A stretch of DNA of 64,000 bases from Hypomesus transpacificus (GCF_021917145.1 NC_061062.1:7186902-7250901), one strand, 5' to 3'; shown: positions 22,601 to 34,017, numbered from the stretch's first letter. Translations and numbers: made by a program. Notes: generated by a model from the letters alone, not told the origin.

Positions 22601-25600
22601 GACATCTCTCCCTGCACCTCTAACCTGCAGACATCTCTCCCTGATCCTCTAACCTGCAGACATCTCTCCCTGCTCCTCTAACCTGCAGACATCTCTCCCT
22701 GCACCTCTAACCTGCAGACATCTCTCCCTGCTCCTCTAACCTGCAGACATCTCTCCCTGCTCCTCTAACCTGCAGACATCTCTCCCTGATCCTCTAACCT
22801 GCAGACATCTCTCCCTGCTCCTCTAACCTGCAGACATCTCTCCCTGCTCCTCTAACCTGCAGACATCTCTCCCTGCTCCTCTAACCTGCAGACATCTCTC
22901 CCTGATCCTCTAACCTGCAGACATCTCTCCCTGATCCTCTAACCTGCAGACATCTCTCCCTGCTCCTCTAACCTGCAGACATCTCTCCCTGCTCCTCTAA
23001 CCTGCAGACATCTCTCCCTGCTCCTCTAACCTGCAGACATCTCTCCCTGCTCCTCTAACCTGCAGACATCTCTCCCTGATCCTCTAACCTGCAGACATCT
23101 CTCCCTGCTCCTCTAACCTGCAGACATCTCTCCCTGATCCTCTAACCTGCAGACATCTCTCCCTGCTCCTCTAACCTGCAGACATCTCTCCCTGCACCTC
23201 TAACCTGCAGACATCTCTCCCTGCTCCTCTAACCTGCAGACATCTCTCCCTGCTCCTCTAACCTGCAGACATCTCTCCCTGATCCTCTAACCTGCAGACA
23301 TCTCTCCCTGCTCCTCTAACCTGCAGACATCTCTCCCTGCTCCTCTAACCTGCAGACATCTCTCCCTGCTCCTCTAACCTGCAGACATCTCTCCCTGCTC
23401 CTCTAACCTGCAGACATCTCTCCCTGCTCCTCTAACCTGCAGACATCTCTCCCTGCTCCTCTAACCTGCAGACATCTCTCCCTGATCCTCTGACCTGCAG
23501 ACATCTCTCCCTGATCCTCTAACCTGCAGACATCTCTCCCTGATCCTCTGACCTGCAGACATCTCTCCCTGATCCTCTAACCTGCAGACATCTCTCCCTG
23601 CTCCTCTAACCTGCAGACATCTCTCCCTGATCCTCTGACCTGCAGACATCTCTCCCTGCTCCTCTAACCTGCAGACATCTCTCCCTGATCCTCTGACCTG
23701 CAGACATCTCTCCCTGATCCTCTAACCTGCAGACATCTCTCCCTGCTCCTCTAACCTGCAGACATCTCTCCCTGATCCTCTAACCTGCAGACATCTCTCC
23801 CTGCTCCTCTAACCTGCAGACATCTCTCCCTGATCCTCTGACCTGCAGACATCTCTCCCTGCTCCTCTAACCTGCAGACATCTCTCCCTGCTCCTCTAAC
23901 CTGCAGACATCTCTCCCTGCTCCTCTAACCTGCAGACATCTCTCCCTGATCCTCTAACCTGCAGACATCTCTCCCTGATCCTCTAACCTGCAGACATCTC
24001 TCCCTGCTCCTCTAACCTGCAGACATCTCTCCCTGCTCCTCTAACCTGCAGACATCTCTCCCTGCTCCTCTAACCTGCAGACATCTCTCCCTGCTCCTCT
24101 AACCTGCAGACATCTCTCCCTGATCCTCTAACCTGCAGACATCTCTCCCTGCTCCTCTAACCTGCAGACATCTCTCCCTGCACCTCTAACCTGCAGACAT
24201 CTCTCCCTGCTCCTCTAACCTGCAGACATATCTCCCTGCTCCTCTAACCTGCAGACATCTCTCCCTGATCCTCTAACCTGCAGACATCTCTCCCTGCTCC
24301 TCTAACCTGCAGACATCTCTCCCTGCTCCTCTAACCTGCAGACATCTCTCCCTGCTCCTCTAACCTGCAGACATCTCTCCCTGCTCCTCTAACCTGCAGA
24401 CATCTCTCCCTGCTCCTCTAACCTGCAGACATCTCTCCCTGATCCTCTAACCTGCAGACATCTCTCCCTGATCCTCTAACCTGCAGACATCTCTCCCTGA
24501 TCCTCTAACCTGCAGACATCTCTCCCTGCTCCTCTAACCTGCAGACATCTCTCCCTGCTCCTCTAACCTGCAGACATCTCTCCCTGATCCTCTAACCTGC
24601 AGACATCTCTCCCTGATCCTCTAACCTGCAGACATCTCTCCCTGATCCTCTAACCTGCAGACATCTCTCCCTGCTCCTCTAACCTGCAGACATCTCTCCC
24701 TGCACCTCTAACCTGCAGACATCTCTCCCTGCTCCTCTAACCTGCAGACATCTCTCCCTGCTCCTCTAACCTGCAGACATCTCTCCCTGATCCTCTAACC
24801 TGCAGACATCTCTCCCTGCTCCTCTAACCTGCAGACATCTCTCCCTGCTCCTCTAACCTGCAGACATCTCTCCCTGCTCCTCTAACCTGCAGACATCTCT
24901 CCCTGCTCCTCTAACCTGCAGACATCTCTCCCTGCTCCTCTAACCTGCAGACATCTCTCCCTGCTCCTCTAACCTGCAGACATCTCTCCTTGCTCCTCTA
25001 ACCTGCAGACATCTCTCCCTGCACCTCTAACCTGCAGACATCTCTCCCTGATCCTCTAACCTGCAGACATCTCTCCCTGCTCCTCTAACCTGCAGACATC
25101 TCTCCCTGCACCTCTAACCTGCAGACATCTCTCCCTGCTCCTCTAACCTGCAGACATCTCTCCCTGCTCCTCTAACCTGCAGACATCTCTCCCTGATCCT
25201 CTAACCTGCAGACATCTCTCCCTGCTCCTCTAACCTGCAGACATCTCTCCCTGCTCCTCTAACCTGCAGACATCTCTCCCTGCTCCTCTAACCTGCAGAC
25301 ATCTCTCCCTGATCCTCTAACCTGCAGACATCTCTCCCTGATCCTCTAACCTGCAGACATCTCTCCCTGATCCTCTAACCTGCAGACATCTCTCCCTGAT
25401 CCTCTAACCTGCAGACATCTCTCCCTGCTCCTCTAACCTGCAGACATCTCTCCCTGATCCTCTAACCTGCAGACATCTCTCCCTGATCCTCTAACCTGCA
25501 GACATCTCTCCCTGATCCTCTAACCTGCAGACATCTCTCCCTGCTCCTCTAACCTGCAGACATCTCTCCCTGCTCCTCTAACCTGCAGACATCTCTCTAA

Positions 25601-25841
25601 GCCTCCCCAGGCCACGCCTCTCCCTGCTCCTCAGGCAGTAAGGCTGCTCTCTCTTCTTATGCTTCTGTTGCCTCCCTGAACATGGAGTATACATTCATCA
25701 ATCCTCTTATTTAGTTGCAACAGATTCATTTGTATTCAATAGTCAAGTAATAAGGGCTGTTTGAAGCATGCTCTGTGCTGAAGGCTGCTTACTTCCATGG
25801 TCTGAGTCCTCGCTGCTGCTGTCATGTCGGATTCTCTTCAT
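13635..25841 (-). CDS. jade1: JADE1 (PHF17) PHD-finger subunit of the HBO1 acetyltransferase complex
   Basis: Nuclear scaffold of HBO1 (KAT7) complexes that directs histone H4 acetylation. Minus-strand coding exons in transcript order: 25841-25793, 19980-19910, 18319-18162, 17823-17639, 17509-17298, 17130-16963, 16847-16731, 16571-16011, 14715-14598 and 14485-13635. They total 2490 bp (829 residues). The N-terminus is [14 protein letters not shown]. Next come the EPC-like segment ([35 protein letters not shown]), PHD1 (about 200-250: [20 protein letters not shown]), a zinc knuckle and extended PHD2 (about 255-365: [24 protein letters not shown]), a helical segment ([34 protein letters not shown]) and a basic low-complexity tail. 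CYDNM, QSPDGED and [10 protein letters not shown] match JADE1 rather than JADE2 or JADE3. The tail is poorly conserved and its identity rests on splice phase. Confidence 0.93.
14740..14890. repeat. Short tandem repeat in a jade1 intron
   Basis: About four imperfect copies of a roughly 43-bp unit (GGTTACTAACCTTAACCATA core) lie next to the exon ending at 14715. Confidence 0.75.
15455..15545. repeat. Two-copy tandem duplication in a jade1 intron
   Basis: The segment containing ATCTACTGAGTTCTGCTTCT occurs twice in succession, each time preceded by TAGGCGTA and CCCCTGC. Confidence 0.7.
15885..15998 (+). repeat. G-rich repeats beside a jade1 donor site
   Basis: At least four GGGGCAGGTTAGGGGGG-type units lie immediately inside the intron whose donor is at 16010. 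The plus strand has several G4 runs, so G-quadruplex formation in DNA is possible. The transcript itself is C-rich here. Confidence 0.7.
18386..18490. repeat. Purine-rich (GAGAGA) simple repeat in a jade1 intron
   Basis: GA-rich repeats with GGAAAGGAGAGACAG units. The rest of the intron 18320-19909 is AT-rich and holds a second purine tract (19790-19900) and a G run (19724-19736). No gene was seen in it. Confidence 0.8.
20155..25597. repeat. 5.4-kb minisatellite (29-bp unit, about 187 copies) in jade1 intron 1
   Basis: The unit starts CTGCAGACATCTCTCCCTG and ends in TCCTCTAAC, 29 bp in all. Variation is concentrated at two positions: G(A/C)T or GCA after CCCT, and TAAC or TGAC at the end. 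Each unit carries CTGCAG. The array makes up about 94% of the intron between the jade1 coding exons at 25793 and 19980. No gene is present, and short frames such as 21489-21677 and 23461-23649 are repeat translations. Confidence 0.97.
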
Positions 25842-26862
25842 GTTCCTGGGATGATTATGTGATGTACTGGTCTCTGGTAAGTCTGAAAGGAGAGCGATCA
25901 TAAGTAATTTAATAAATCAATATAGAGCAGATGCCGTGATGTAAATGTTCAATACACGTTTGATAGCTGGCATAACATAATCCTCGCATTGTGGAATATG
26001 GCTACTGTATGTTGTTTGTTTACACGATTCAGACGAAAAGCGTGTGATGTCATTTTGCTTGTCACTAAACATGAGACCTGTCATGCGTGTTAAAACGACA
26101 GTGCAGCCCGCTCGCTAACCCACAAGAGACTAATTAAACCAGCAGTCTGACAAACGTGCAACCCTCCTTTCAGTAAATGTAACACGTGTACATAAACGCG
26201 TCATAATAGCCCACATCAGAAGAGCAGTCATAAGGTAAACACGCAGTGCAAAAACAAAATCTAACCACTCCAGCCCCCACATGTAAAACCTAGAACTTAT
26301 TTGCTAGTCTAGCTAGTTTTGAAGTAAAACACATCTGCTAGAATTCTAGCACAAATTGAGGCGCCGCTTGTGGTAAAACACCCACAAGCTCAAGCTTCGC
26401 CAACCAGCAACTGTCTGGATAGCAAGAAACAACCAGGCCAAATGGTTCTATCTGATGATTTACGATTTTTTGTTGTGTAGCTCGCCGGCTAACAAGATAG
26501 TGCTAGCTAACTGTGCGTGGTCAGCTAGCCTGCTAAGTAGTTAGCTGTCATTAAAGCGTACAAAAACAATATTGTTGAACATGTATAGCTACTTTTCTAA
26601 TGTTATAGCGTTACTTAAACTTGCATCATAACAAATATGCAAAGTGGATACAGTATACCATATTTCGCCCAGTGAACTTAATCTTTAGCGCCATTTTAAA
26701 TGACGTTGCTGATGCTGTTTCTAGCGACGGGTTTACGTTACCCGCTTATTTAGCTAGCTAGCTTTCCACTATAGTTACACTAGTTTTCAATGAACTGAGC
26801 CAACTTCTGGCAGAATGCTAGTATTTTAAACCAATGTACAATTATTTTTAAATACACAGTAC

Positions 26863-26960
26863 CTACAGAACTTCCGGCAGGTGCGGCTGGTCTAAAATGT
26901 TTGAGTAGTTTTAAGCAGCAGTGAGTTCAGTCCGACCAGCAGCATTCCAAATATACTGAC
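26863..26960 (-). promoter_or_regulatory. Probable jade1 5' untranslated exon and promoter region
   Basis: On the minus strand the sequence TTCTGTAG|GTACTG offers a splice donor about 1 kb upstream of the jade1 ATG, in a stretch less AT-rich than its surroundings. No TATA box was identified and the 5' limit is a guess. The intron 25842-26862 is AT-rich with TAGCTAGC runs and holds nothing else that I recognise. Confidence 0.35.
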
Positions 26961-27851
26961 ACGCTGTCGGCCTGAAGTCGACTCTGCCCTATTTACTGCT
27001 GGTCGTTATTAAACTACTGTTTTACGCCACTAGAGTGCACTCACACTGAAAAACAAGTTGTAATGCATAACTTCAGTTCTTCCATAATTATCAGTGCCCA
27101 CCCTGTTATTTGGATCATATCAGCTGTAATTGAGTGAGTGTAAATTGTCAGTTTGAAACACTTAATCACGACAAATAATCCAAACTGCACCTTCGCAACT
27201 CGTGTCCGTAGTATAACTGTAGTTCTGGTGGTGATAACGAACAGGTCTCTCCTCCACTGAACTCAAATCAGTAGAAATGTATTCTCTAACACATAGTCAC
27301 GTTGATCACTGGAAGCTTAGACCCCCTTGTGGTCACCCTAAATGTGGAGTCTGAACTTACATAACTATTCTACATGAAAAAAATTCTAACGTTTTTCATA
27401 TCCGTAGTCGACAGTGGCAACGCGGAACACTAATGGAACCCACACATTTTCTAGAGGGACTGCTTTAGGCAGAACACAACACACCATCTGCAAGTTTTTT
27501 CTATTCAGAAGTTATAAGAAATTCTGCGCGAATATTATAGTTAAAGCACAACGAAGGAAATATAGAGGTGAGTAAAATTGTTCATTTGTTGTATTTGTAT
27601 TAAATGCATAACAGAAGTGTAACGTTAGATCAGCGAATCTTGACCTGTCCGTTTGTTACTTTTTGGCAGTATGAAAAAGGATAAAACATGTTTCAGACTC
27701 ATGGTGTTGTGTTTTACATAACCACACTCAGTAAACGCATTGTTTGTAACGGTAAACAACATAAAGGGTAGTACCTAGCAAGTCCGTTGTGTTCAGTAAA
27801 TGAATTAATAAGCTTAATCGCCATTTATTTTGTTCTTTAGATCTCACCAAA
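26961..27851. other. Intergenic region between jade1 and the hAT transposase gene
   Basis: AT-rich sequence without an open frame of interest. The 5' end of the hAT element should lie here, but I could not match its 3' terminus (CAGCGGTGGGGGTTCTAGG, minus strand) to a clear inverted copy. A CAGTGG at 27412 is a weak candidate. Confidence 0.5.
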
Positions 27852-30432
27852 ATGAAGAGAAAGAAGGACATCATGTCCTTCTTCCAAAGAAAAGACAGTG
27901 AGACAGAGCCAAATGGTTCAGGTGTGGAGAGAGCAAGAGAGAGCAGAGAGCGTGCAGAGAGAGAGCAGGAAGACTTGTCTGATGGAGTGACTGAGAGTGA
28001 AGGTACAGTAGAGCAGGAAAGTGAGACAGATGGAGAGACTGAGGCTGAGGGGGACATAGAGGCTGAGAGTGAGATACCAATAGAGGAGCCACGTACGTCC
28101 ACAAGCAGTGGACCATCAGGTTTGTGATGTTGAGTAAATCTCTGGTTACTTGTAAAGCAGGGCAAGTAGTCCGTTAACATGGTGTATGGAAATGAGTTGG
28201 TTTGTAATTGAAATTAATTCGTATTTAACATGCTATTGGGCTTGTAATATAGATAACAAATGGATTTCAGAAGTTGTCCGATGTCAATGGTATATCAAAA
28301 ATTTCCCAAATAGATACTTTTAATTATACACTTTTTTCTTTGGCAGATATTGGCAAATCCCAGGAGGAACCACTGGTGCAGCCAATGATGAACATATACC
28401 CAAGAACTCTGATGGGGGACTCTGATGTAAATACCCTAAACAAGGAACACAACAAACAGGTTCAAGAAAATCGGGACTATATTAAAACAATAGGAGAAGT
28501 ACTACTACTTACAGCCACACAAAACATTGCACAAAGAGGACACGATGAGCCTTCAGAGTCAGATAATAAAGGGAACTTCATGGCCATTCTAGAAACAATA
28601 GCTAAGCATGACACAACTGTGAAAAAAAGGTTGACTTCCATTCCTAATGCAACATATACAAGCAAAGGGATTCAGAATGAGGTTCTGAGTTGTTTGGCAG
28701 ACATGGTTCGAACACAAATTATAGAAGAAGTGAAAGATAGTGAGGTCTTTAGCATAATGGTAGACGAAACGAAAGACGTAAAAAAAAAGGAGCAGATATC
28801 TCTAGTCATCAGGTACTATTTCAGTGGAGCTGTCCATGAGAGCTTTCTCCACTTTGAATCGGCTGATCGACTAGATGCAGCAGGGCTTACTGACAGAATC
28901 ATAAACATATTAGAAAGTAATGGTCTTGAATACAAAAACAACCTAGTAGGCCAAGCATATGACGGTGCTTCAGTTATGAGTGGCAAGCATTCATGTGTCC
29001 AGGCACGCATTAAAGAACAAGCAAAGCATGCCTTTTACATCCACAGCAGTGCACAATGTTCAAACTTAGTTTTAGTGGAGACTGTCAAAGGAGTCCCTGA
29101 GGTAGGACAGTTCTTCTCCTTACTAGAAAGACTATATGTCTTCACATCTGGGTCATATGTGCATCAAAAATGGCTTAGCATACAAAAAGAGATGTACCCA
29201 GGTGCACCTCGAGAGCTTCAGATACTAAGTGACCCACGCTGGGCATGTCGATATATGACTCTACATACAATTATTGATAGATTGCCTGCCATTAAGCGAG
29301 TCCTGCAAGACATAGTCCAAGAACACAATAGTGACGGGTCTGTTGAGGCACGAGGTCTGCTTGCACAGATGGATTTACAATTCATTGTGTGCCTTGTAAC
29401 ACTCCATAAAGTGTTTGGAGAAGCAACATTTGTATCCGATATGCTACAGTCTCCATCACTTGACCCGTCAAAGGCTGTTGGGTTAGTTGAAGCCTTAGTT
29501 CAAACTTTAAATGACTACAGGGATGAGTCATTTTTTGATGACCTATGGAATGAAGTGTCGAACACAGCTCAACAATGTGATACTGCTACACACCCCTGCA
29601 AAACGACCAAAAAAGCTACGCTCTAAATTTAATGGAGACAGTGTAGTCAGTACAGTGGGTCAGATGTCAGATTCAGAACGAGAAAAGGGCAGTTTTCGTA
29701 CAACCCTTTTCTACCCTGTTTTAGATCATATGCTCATTGAGCTTAACAGAAGGTTCTCTAGCAAAAACTGTGACATAATGAATGGCATCCAAACTCTAAA
29801 CCCTACAAGTGATGTGTTTCTCAAAGAGAAGTCCCTGTTGCCATTTGCTAGAATGTATGAATCAAATATTCAGGACTTGGGGCATGAACTACATAATTTT
29901 AAAAGAGTTTTAGAAAGGAAAATACAGAGTGGCATGCAGAGACCCTCCAGTGTAGTAGAGCTGACATTAGTCATCGAGCCTTACAAAGAAGTTTTCTTTG
30001 AGCTCTTTAAACTGTGCAAGATAGCTGTTTCAATCCCTGTTAGCACTGCTTCTTGTGAACGGAGTTTTTCTGCACTAAAGCTGGTGAAAACGTATCTCAG
30101 GTCCACAATGTCAGATGACAGATTAAGAAATGTGGGTGTGTTAAGTATCGAGTCAAGGAGGGCAAAGGCCTTGAATCTAGATGAATTTGCTGATCTTTTT
30201 GCAAAAAAACACAAAAACCGTACAATACAGTTGCTGTGACTGATATGTAATGCAAATGTGCATTTAAGTTATGCAAATAAATGGTTGAATGATAATAAAC
30301 ATTGTCTTTTGTCTGTTAATGCGTGCAATGCAGTGAAGAAAATGGTATGACAGCAATAACGTCTAATGTAACTGGCCCCTCTAACAGTACAACTGGCCCC
30401 CCATTTCAAATGGCCTAGAACCCCCACCGCTG
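27412..30432 (+). mobile_element. hAT-superfamily DNA transposon (5' boundary uncertain)
   Basis: The element carries the transposase gene above. Its 3' terminus is the minus-strand sequence starting CAGCGGTGGGGGTTCTAGG, ending on plus at CCCCCACCGCTG (30432); this form is typical of hAT termini linked to ZMYM1-like transposases. Sequence rich in GGCCCC just inside belongs to the subterminal region. The left end at 27412 is a placeholder based on a CAGTGG, and flanking 8-mers do not match. Confidence 0.5.
27852..30239 (+). pseudogene. hAT transposase gene, ZMYM1-like (DUF4371 plus hAT C-terminal dimerisation), frameshifted
   Basis: Exon 1 (27852-28119) encodes MKRKKDIMSFFQRKDSE and an acidic Ser/Glu-rich segment. 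A GT-AG intron follows, and exon 2 starts at 28347 in matching phase. The second exon encodes a DUF4371-like core (SIMVDETKDVKKKEQISLVI; GQAYDGASVMSG) until TAA at 29624. The reading then continues in another frame (KRPKKLRSKFNGDS) through a typical hATC block (SIPVSTASCERSFSALKLVK) to the TGA at 30237. The frame change falls at about 29575-29600, so full-length protein needs a frameshift, an unseen tiny intron, or correction of a sequence error. The TTF-type zinc finger normally following the N-terminal SYPKR-like motif is missing: YPRTLMGDSD runs directly into LNKEHNKQVQENRDYI. Likely an inactive transposon copy. AATAAA occurs at 30276 and 30294. Confidence 0.85.
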
Positions 30433-30439
30433 GGCACAC

Positions 30440-31161
30440 AATTTTACTCCCGGTCTTGGTGGGGGTAGTCTTCATAAAATCATTGGGAAGACAAATCAAG
30501 TACAGTCATTGTTTCTGAAAATGGCAGACAGCTGGTACTATTACAAGTTTAAAGGATAATTGTTAAAAGACGTAACGCTTAAATGTGCTGTAAACCAAGA
30601 TTAAAATAAAACAAGGGACGCCTTCTCAATGTGGATGTTCAATCTAGAGGTCAGCACCACACATTGGACACTGGCTAGGTTTACAGATGAACACAACCGA
30701 AATCATTTTGTGAGACAAAGATTTTAATAGAAACTACTTGATTAAACCTACATTAATATGAATAGTATTCATTAAGGATACAGATATACTGTAATTATTT
30801 GTGAGTTAATGGATATGATCTTATGTTATTCACAATTATGATTGAAGCAATGCTGAATCTCAGGTAGATATCAGAAACAGTGATATGGTTACTGTGAAAC
30901 ACAAATAGGAAATGTATCTAAATGTCCAAGATCACCAGTGTCGTTACGAGATGTAGACACCAACATTTGCCTCCCGGACATCTGAAAGGAACACGCTGGA
31001 TCACGGAGGGGCAAGAGAGGTCTGTGGAGGGAGCTGTCACCATAGGAACCAGCACAGAGAAGCAAGGTCATGCAGACACCAAACTGCTTTTCACAAACAA
31101 GTTATCTGACCCAGGTAGCTTTACCACACTGCTCCATGACTCCTGTCTAATCTGGAGAGGC
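30440..31161. other. Region between the hAT element and asmt; asmt 3' untranslated region
   Basis: No coding frame of interest. A minus-strand ATTAAA (30728-30723) could serve as the asmt poly(A) signal. The rest is AT-rich sequence. Confidence 0.4.
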
Positions 31162-34017
31162 TCACTTGATGGCCAGGATAGCGTCGTAGGACTTCCCGGT
31201 CCGGCAGACCTGGACACTGTGGAAGCCGGCGGCGGTCAGCATGCGTGAGTACTGGGAGGGAGGGTGTTCTTTGCCCTCGGTCTGCACCAGCATGTTGAGG
31301 GAGAAGATCTGGGCCATGACAGGACCGCGTCTGTTCTCAAACAGCAGAGCCTCCACCAGGAGAACTCCCCCACCTACACGAGGAACAACATTTACATTTG
31401 ATCCACTCAGCAGTCACTTCTATTCAAAGCAGAACATACAAATAGCGCCTATAGAAACTACAGCAGAAAATCTGAAGTGCAGAGTTCTAACAGTGTATTT
31501 CGATGGTCAGAGTCAAAGAACGGTCTGTATTTACCCCTCTGGCCCCTCACATGGATTGGCAAACACTGAGTTTTTCTAAATGCCCCCATTCAACAGTTGA
31601 TTACACAATGTTGATAAAGGTGCCACCCCAGAGTAACTGCTGGTTCCTTTTGGCCCAGAGGACCAGGCCGGGCTAACAGCACACACCTGGCTGACAGCAG
31701 GACCAGGCTGGGCTAACAGCACACACCTGGGTGGCAGCAGGACCAGGCTGGGCTAACAGCACACACCTGGGAGGCAGCAGGACCAGGCTGGGCTAACAGC
31801 ACACACCTGGGTGACAGCAGGCGTGGATCTTCCTCAGCAGCTGCTCACACTTCTCCTCCTTCCAGTCGTGGAGGATCCTCGCCAGGATGTACAAATCAGC
31901 CCCTGGGATCTCCCCGTCAAAGAAGTCTCCTGCACACGGAACAGAGAACACGTCACCATACCAAACAGAGCACGTCGCAGCGGCACACGTCATAAACATG
32001 CTAGAACAGCACTTGCACGACTGGAGAGGCGACGTCGTGATAGGATTCAATGGATTGATGCTCACCCTCCTGGAAGAGGATGGTGTCCCCTTCTTCAGAG
32101 AAGTGCTCCCTGGCCATGTGGATGACCTTGGGCAGGTCCAGCACTGTGACCAAGGAGGAGGGGTAGGCCCGGGCCAGCTCACGAGCTAATGCTCCCGAAC
32201 AACCTGGACGCACAACATCTCAAACTGGATTTTTTTTATTGTTATTGATCATCGTATGTATTAATGTCCATTAGCATGGACACCGCTGCAGTAATTTGCA
32301 CTTAAATAGTAACCAGCCCTCTAAATATCCAATTTGTAAACTGAGATTCACCAACGTCAGTTGAAGTTATAGCTAGGTCCAAACACAGACCTACGTCAGA
32401 GCTCTGGAACATTTTACATTTGGAGGCGGGCAATATTTAAATTAATAATTGTGTTTTTAATTGTTCACCTCCGAGGTCGACCATTGTGGGAAAACTGGAA
32501 AGGTTGAACGCCGTCACAACGTCGTGTCCATCCAGGGACCACGTTGAGTTCATCAGACCCATGAATTTCAGCATCTCTTCGTCTGACCTGCAACCAAACC
32601 ACAGGTCTGACCACCAATAGAACCACAGCAGAACCACAGGTCTGACCACCAATAGAACCACAGCAGAACCACAGGGCTGACCTGCAGCAGGACCCAGCAG
32701 CAGAACCACCGAAGGGACAGATAGGAAGCACTGGTGTGTGGTGTTCAGTCACAGCTCTAGTTTCTGGAGCACAAAGCAATCCTATGTAAGACGAGAAGAG
32801 GAAACAAAGAAAGCGCTCGAGGCATGTTGTGAAATGGGGCGTTTGCTGACTTGGTCACAGGACCGAGAGAAAAGATGGCATCAAGTGTTTTAGGAGAGGT
32901 ATTAGTGCCCTTCCTGAATAGGATGGGAACACTCTCCATACATGGACAACACTCAAACCCAACATGTACAGTCACGATCCTGGCACATCTACTTAAGAGT
33001 ATGTGTGACTCTTTGCATTGGATACATGCATATTCACCTGTAAATGGTTTGGAAGATGTCCTCCGCTGAAAGGCCAAACGTCTTTTGGTTTTGGTTCTTC
33101 CCTTCCCTGTATGATCAAATTGAACCATCAACCGTAGCCTGACGTTGTATATTGGAAGCAATAGCGAATGTCGCGAAGGCTCACTGCTGCAGCCTTCACC
33201 CTACCTCACGGCATCTGCTAGGTGGTTCCAGAGTGGGTAGATGGTTTGAGACTGATACAGGATCATGTCGTGAAGAGATTTGGCACTGCCCTTGGCGAGG
33301 TACAGGTTTGCTACATCAGTGCTACTGTAGAAAACTAACAACAAAAAACGTGACTCTTAAACAATTATTCAAGAGACTTTCAAACTGGCAACAGGACTAG
33401 GGCTGAGAGTGTCCAGATATATAGAACAAGACTAGGTCTGATGTCATTAAGCAGATACTTATAAAAACCAATGTACAGGTGCTTGAACCTACGACCTCTT
33501 GATTTACCGTCAAATGCTCTACCAGTAAGCTACACCCATCCTTAGGCACTACCACTGAGCTATACCCATTCCCATGAGCTATTACCATCCCCATGCTCTA
33601 ACATTGACCCATCCCCACGAGCTACACCCATCCCCATGTCACTCTTAGTGATATGGACTTCACCTGTTCCCTCTACTGTCTCCACCTCCAGGATCTCAAT
33701 GCCCACCAGCACATCCAGGAGCCTCTCCACTCCGTCCACGCTGGTGCCCAGCTCCCGCGCCACCATCTCTGCACTCAGAGCCCTCTGGGACTGCAACAGC
33801 AGGTCGAACACCCCCAGCTCACATGCTGAGAATATCACCTAAATACAGGTGAATCTGGGTGTAATTGCTCAGAAACACTTGAAAAACTTGGGACAGATTT
33901 CACACCATATAGTTAAAGGAAAGGCGGGCCAAATACCTTAGAGATTCTGAAGCCGTTGAAAAACTCCAAAAGTTTAAAAGGATAGTCGAGTTCACTCTGG
34001 GACAGATGCTCAGCCAT
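31162..34017 (-). CDS. asmt: Acetylserotonin O-methyltransferase-like enzyme (ASMT/HIOMT family)
   Basis: SAM-dependent cytosolic methyltransferase; the family converts N-acetylserotonin to melatonin. Exons in transcript order: 34017-33937, 33838-33664, 33334-33205, 33106-33038, 32587-32469, 32203-32066, 31929-31807 and 31373-31162. The total is 1047 bp (348 residues), close to vertebrate ASMT (about 345). The N-terminus contains the dimerisation region (VIFSACELGVFDLL). The SAM-binding motif is MVDLGG followed by CSGALARELA, and the catalytic-region motif is ADLYILARILHDW. The C-terminus (MLVQTEGKEHPPSQY; SYDAILAIK) follows the family closely. Teleosts carry more than one asmt paralog and I cannot tell which this is. 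The donor of the exon 31929-31807 lies in a 40-bp tandem repeat. Confidence 0.88.
31661..31820. repeat. 40-bp tandem repeat spanning an asmt exon-intron junction
   Basis: Four copies of a 40-bp unit (GACCAGGCTGGGCTAACAGC followed by ACACACCTGG and a variable GTGACAGCAG). The copy nearest the exon includes the real donor, CCAG|GTGTGT on the minus strand. Confidence 0.88.
33478..33625 (-). repeat. tRNA-Cys-derived SINE in an asmt intron
   Basis: On the minus strand: TAGCTTACTGGTAGAGCATT (A-box region) followed by GATCAAGAG-like sequence, here AATCAAGAGGTCGTAGG, and a B box GGTTCAAGC. This closely resembles tRNA-Cys with an altered anticodon loop. Upstream are short repeated units (GAGCTACACCCATCCCC). 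It is not a functional tRNA because the acceptor stem is missing. Confidence 0.65.

Noticed and set aside
20155-25597. CRISPR-like or satellite centromere array
   Set aside because: Units are directly adjacent with no spacers, so it is not CRISPR. It sits inside a gene intron and the unit is 29 bp, unlike a centromeric satellite.
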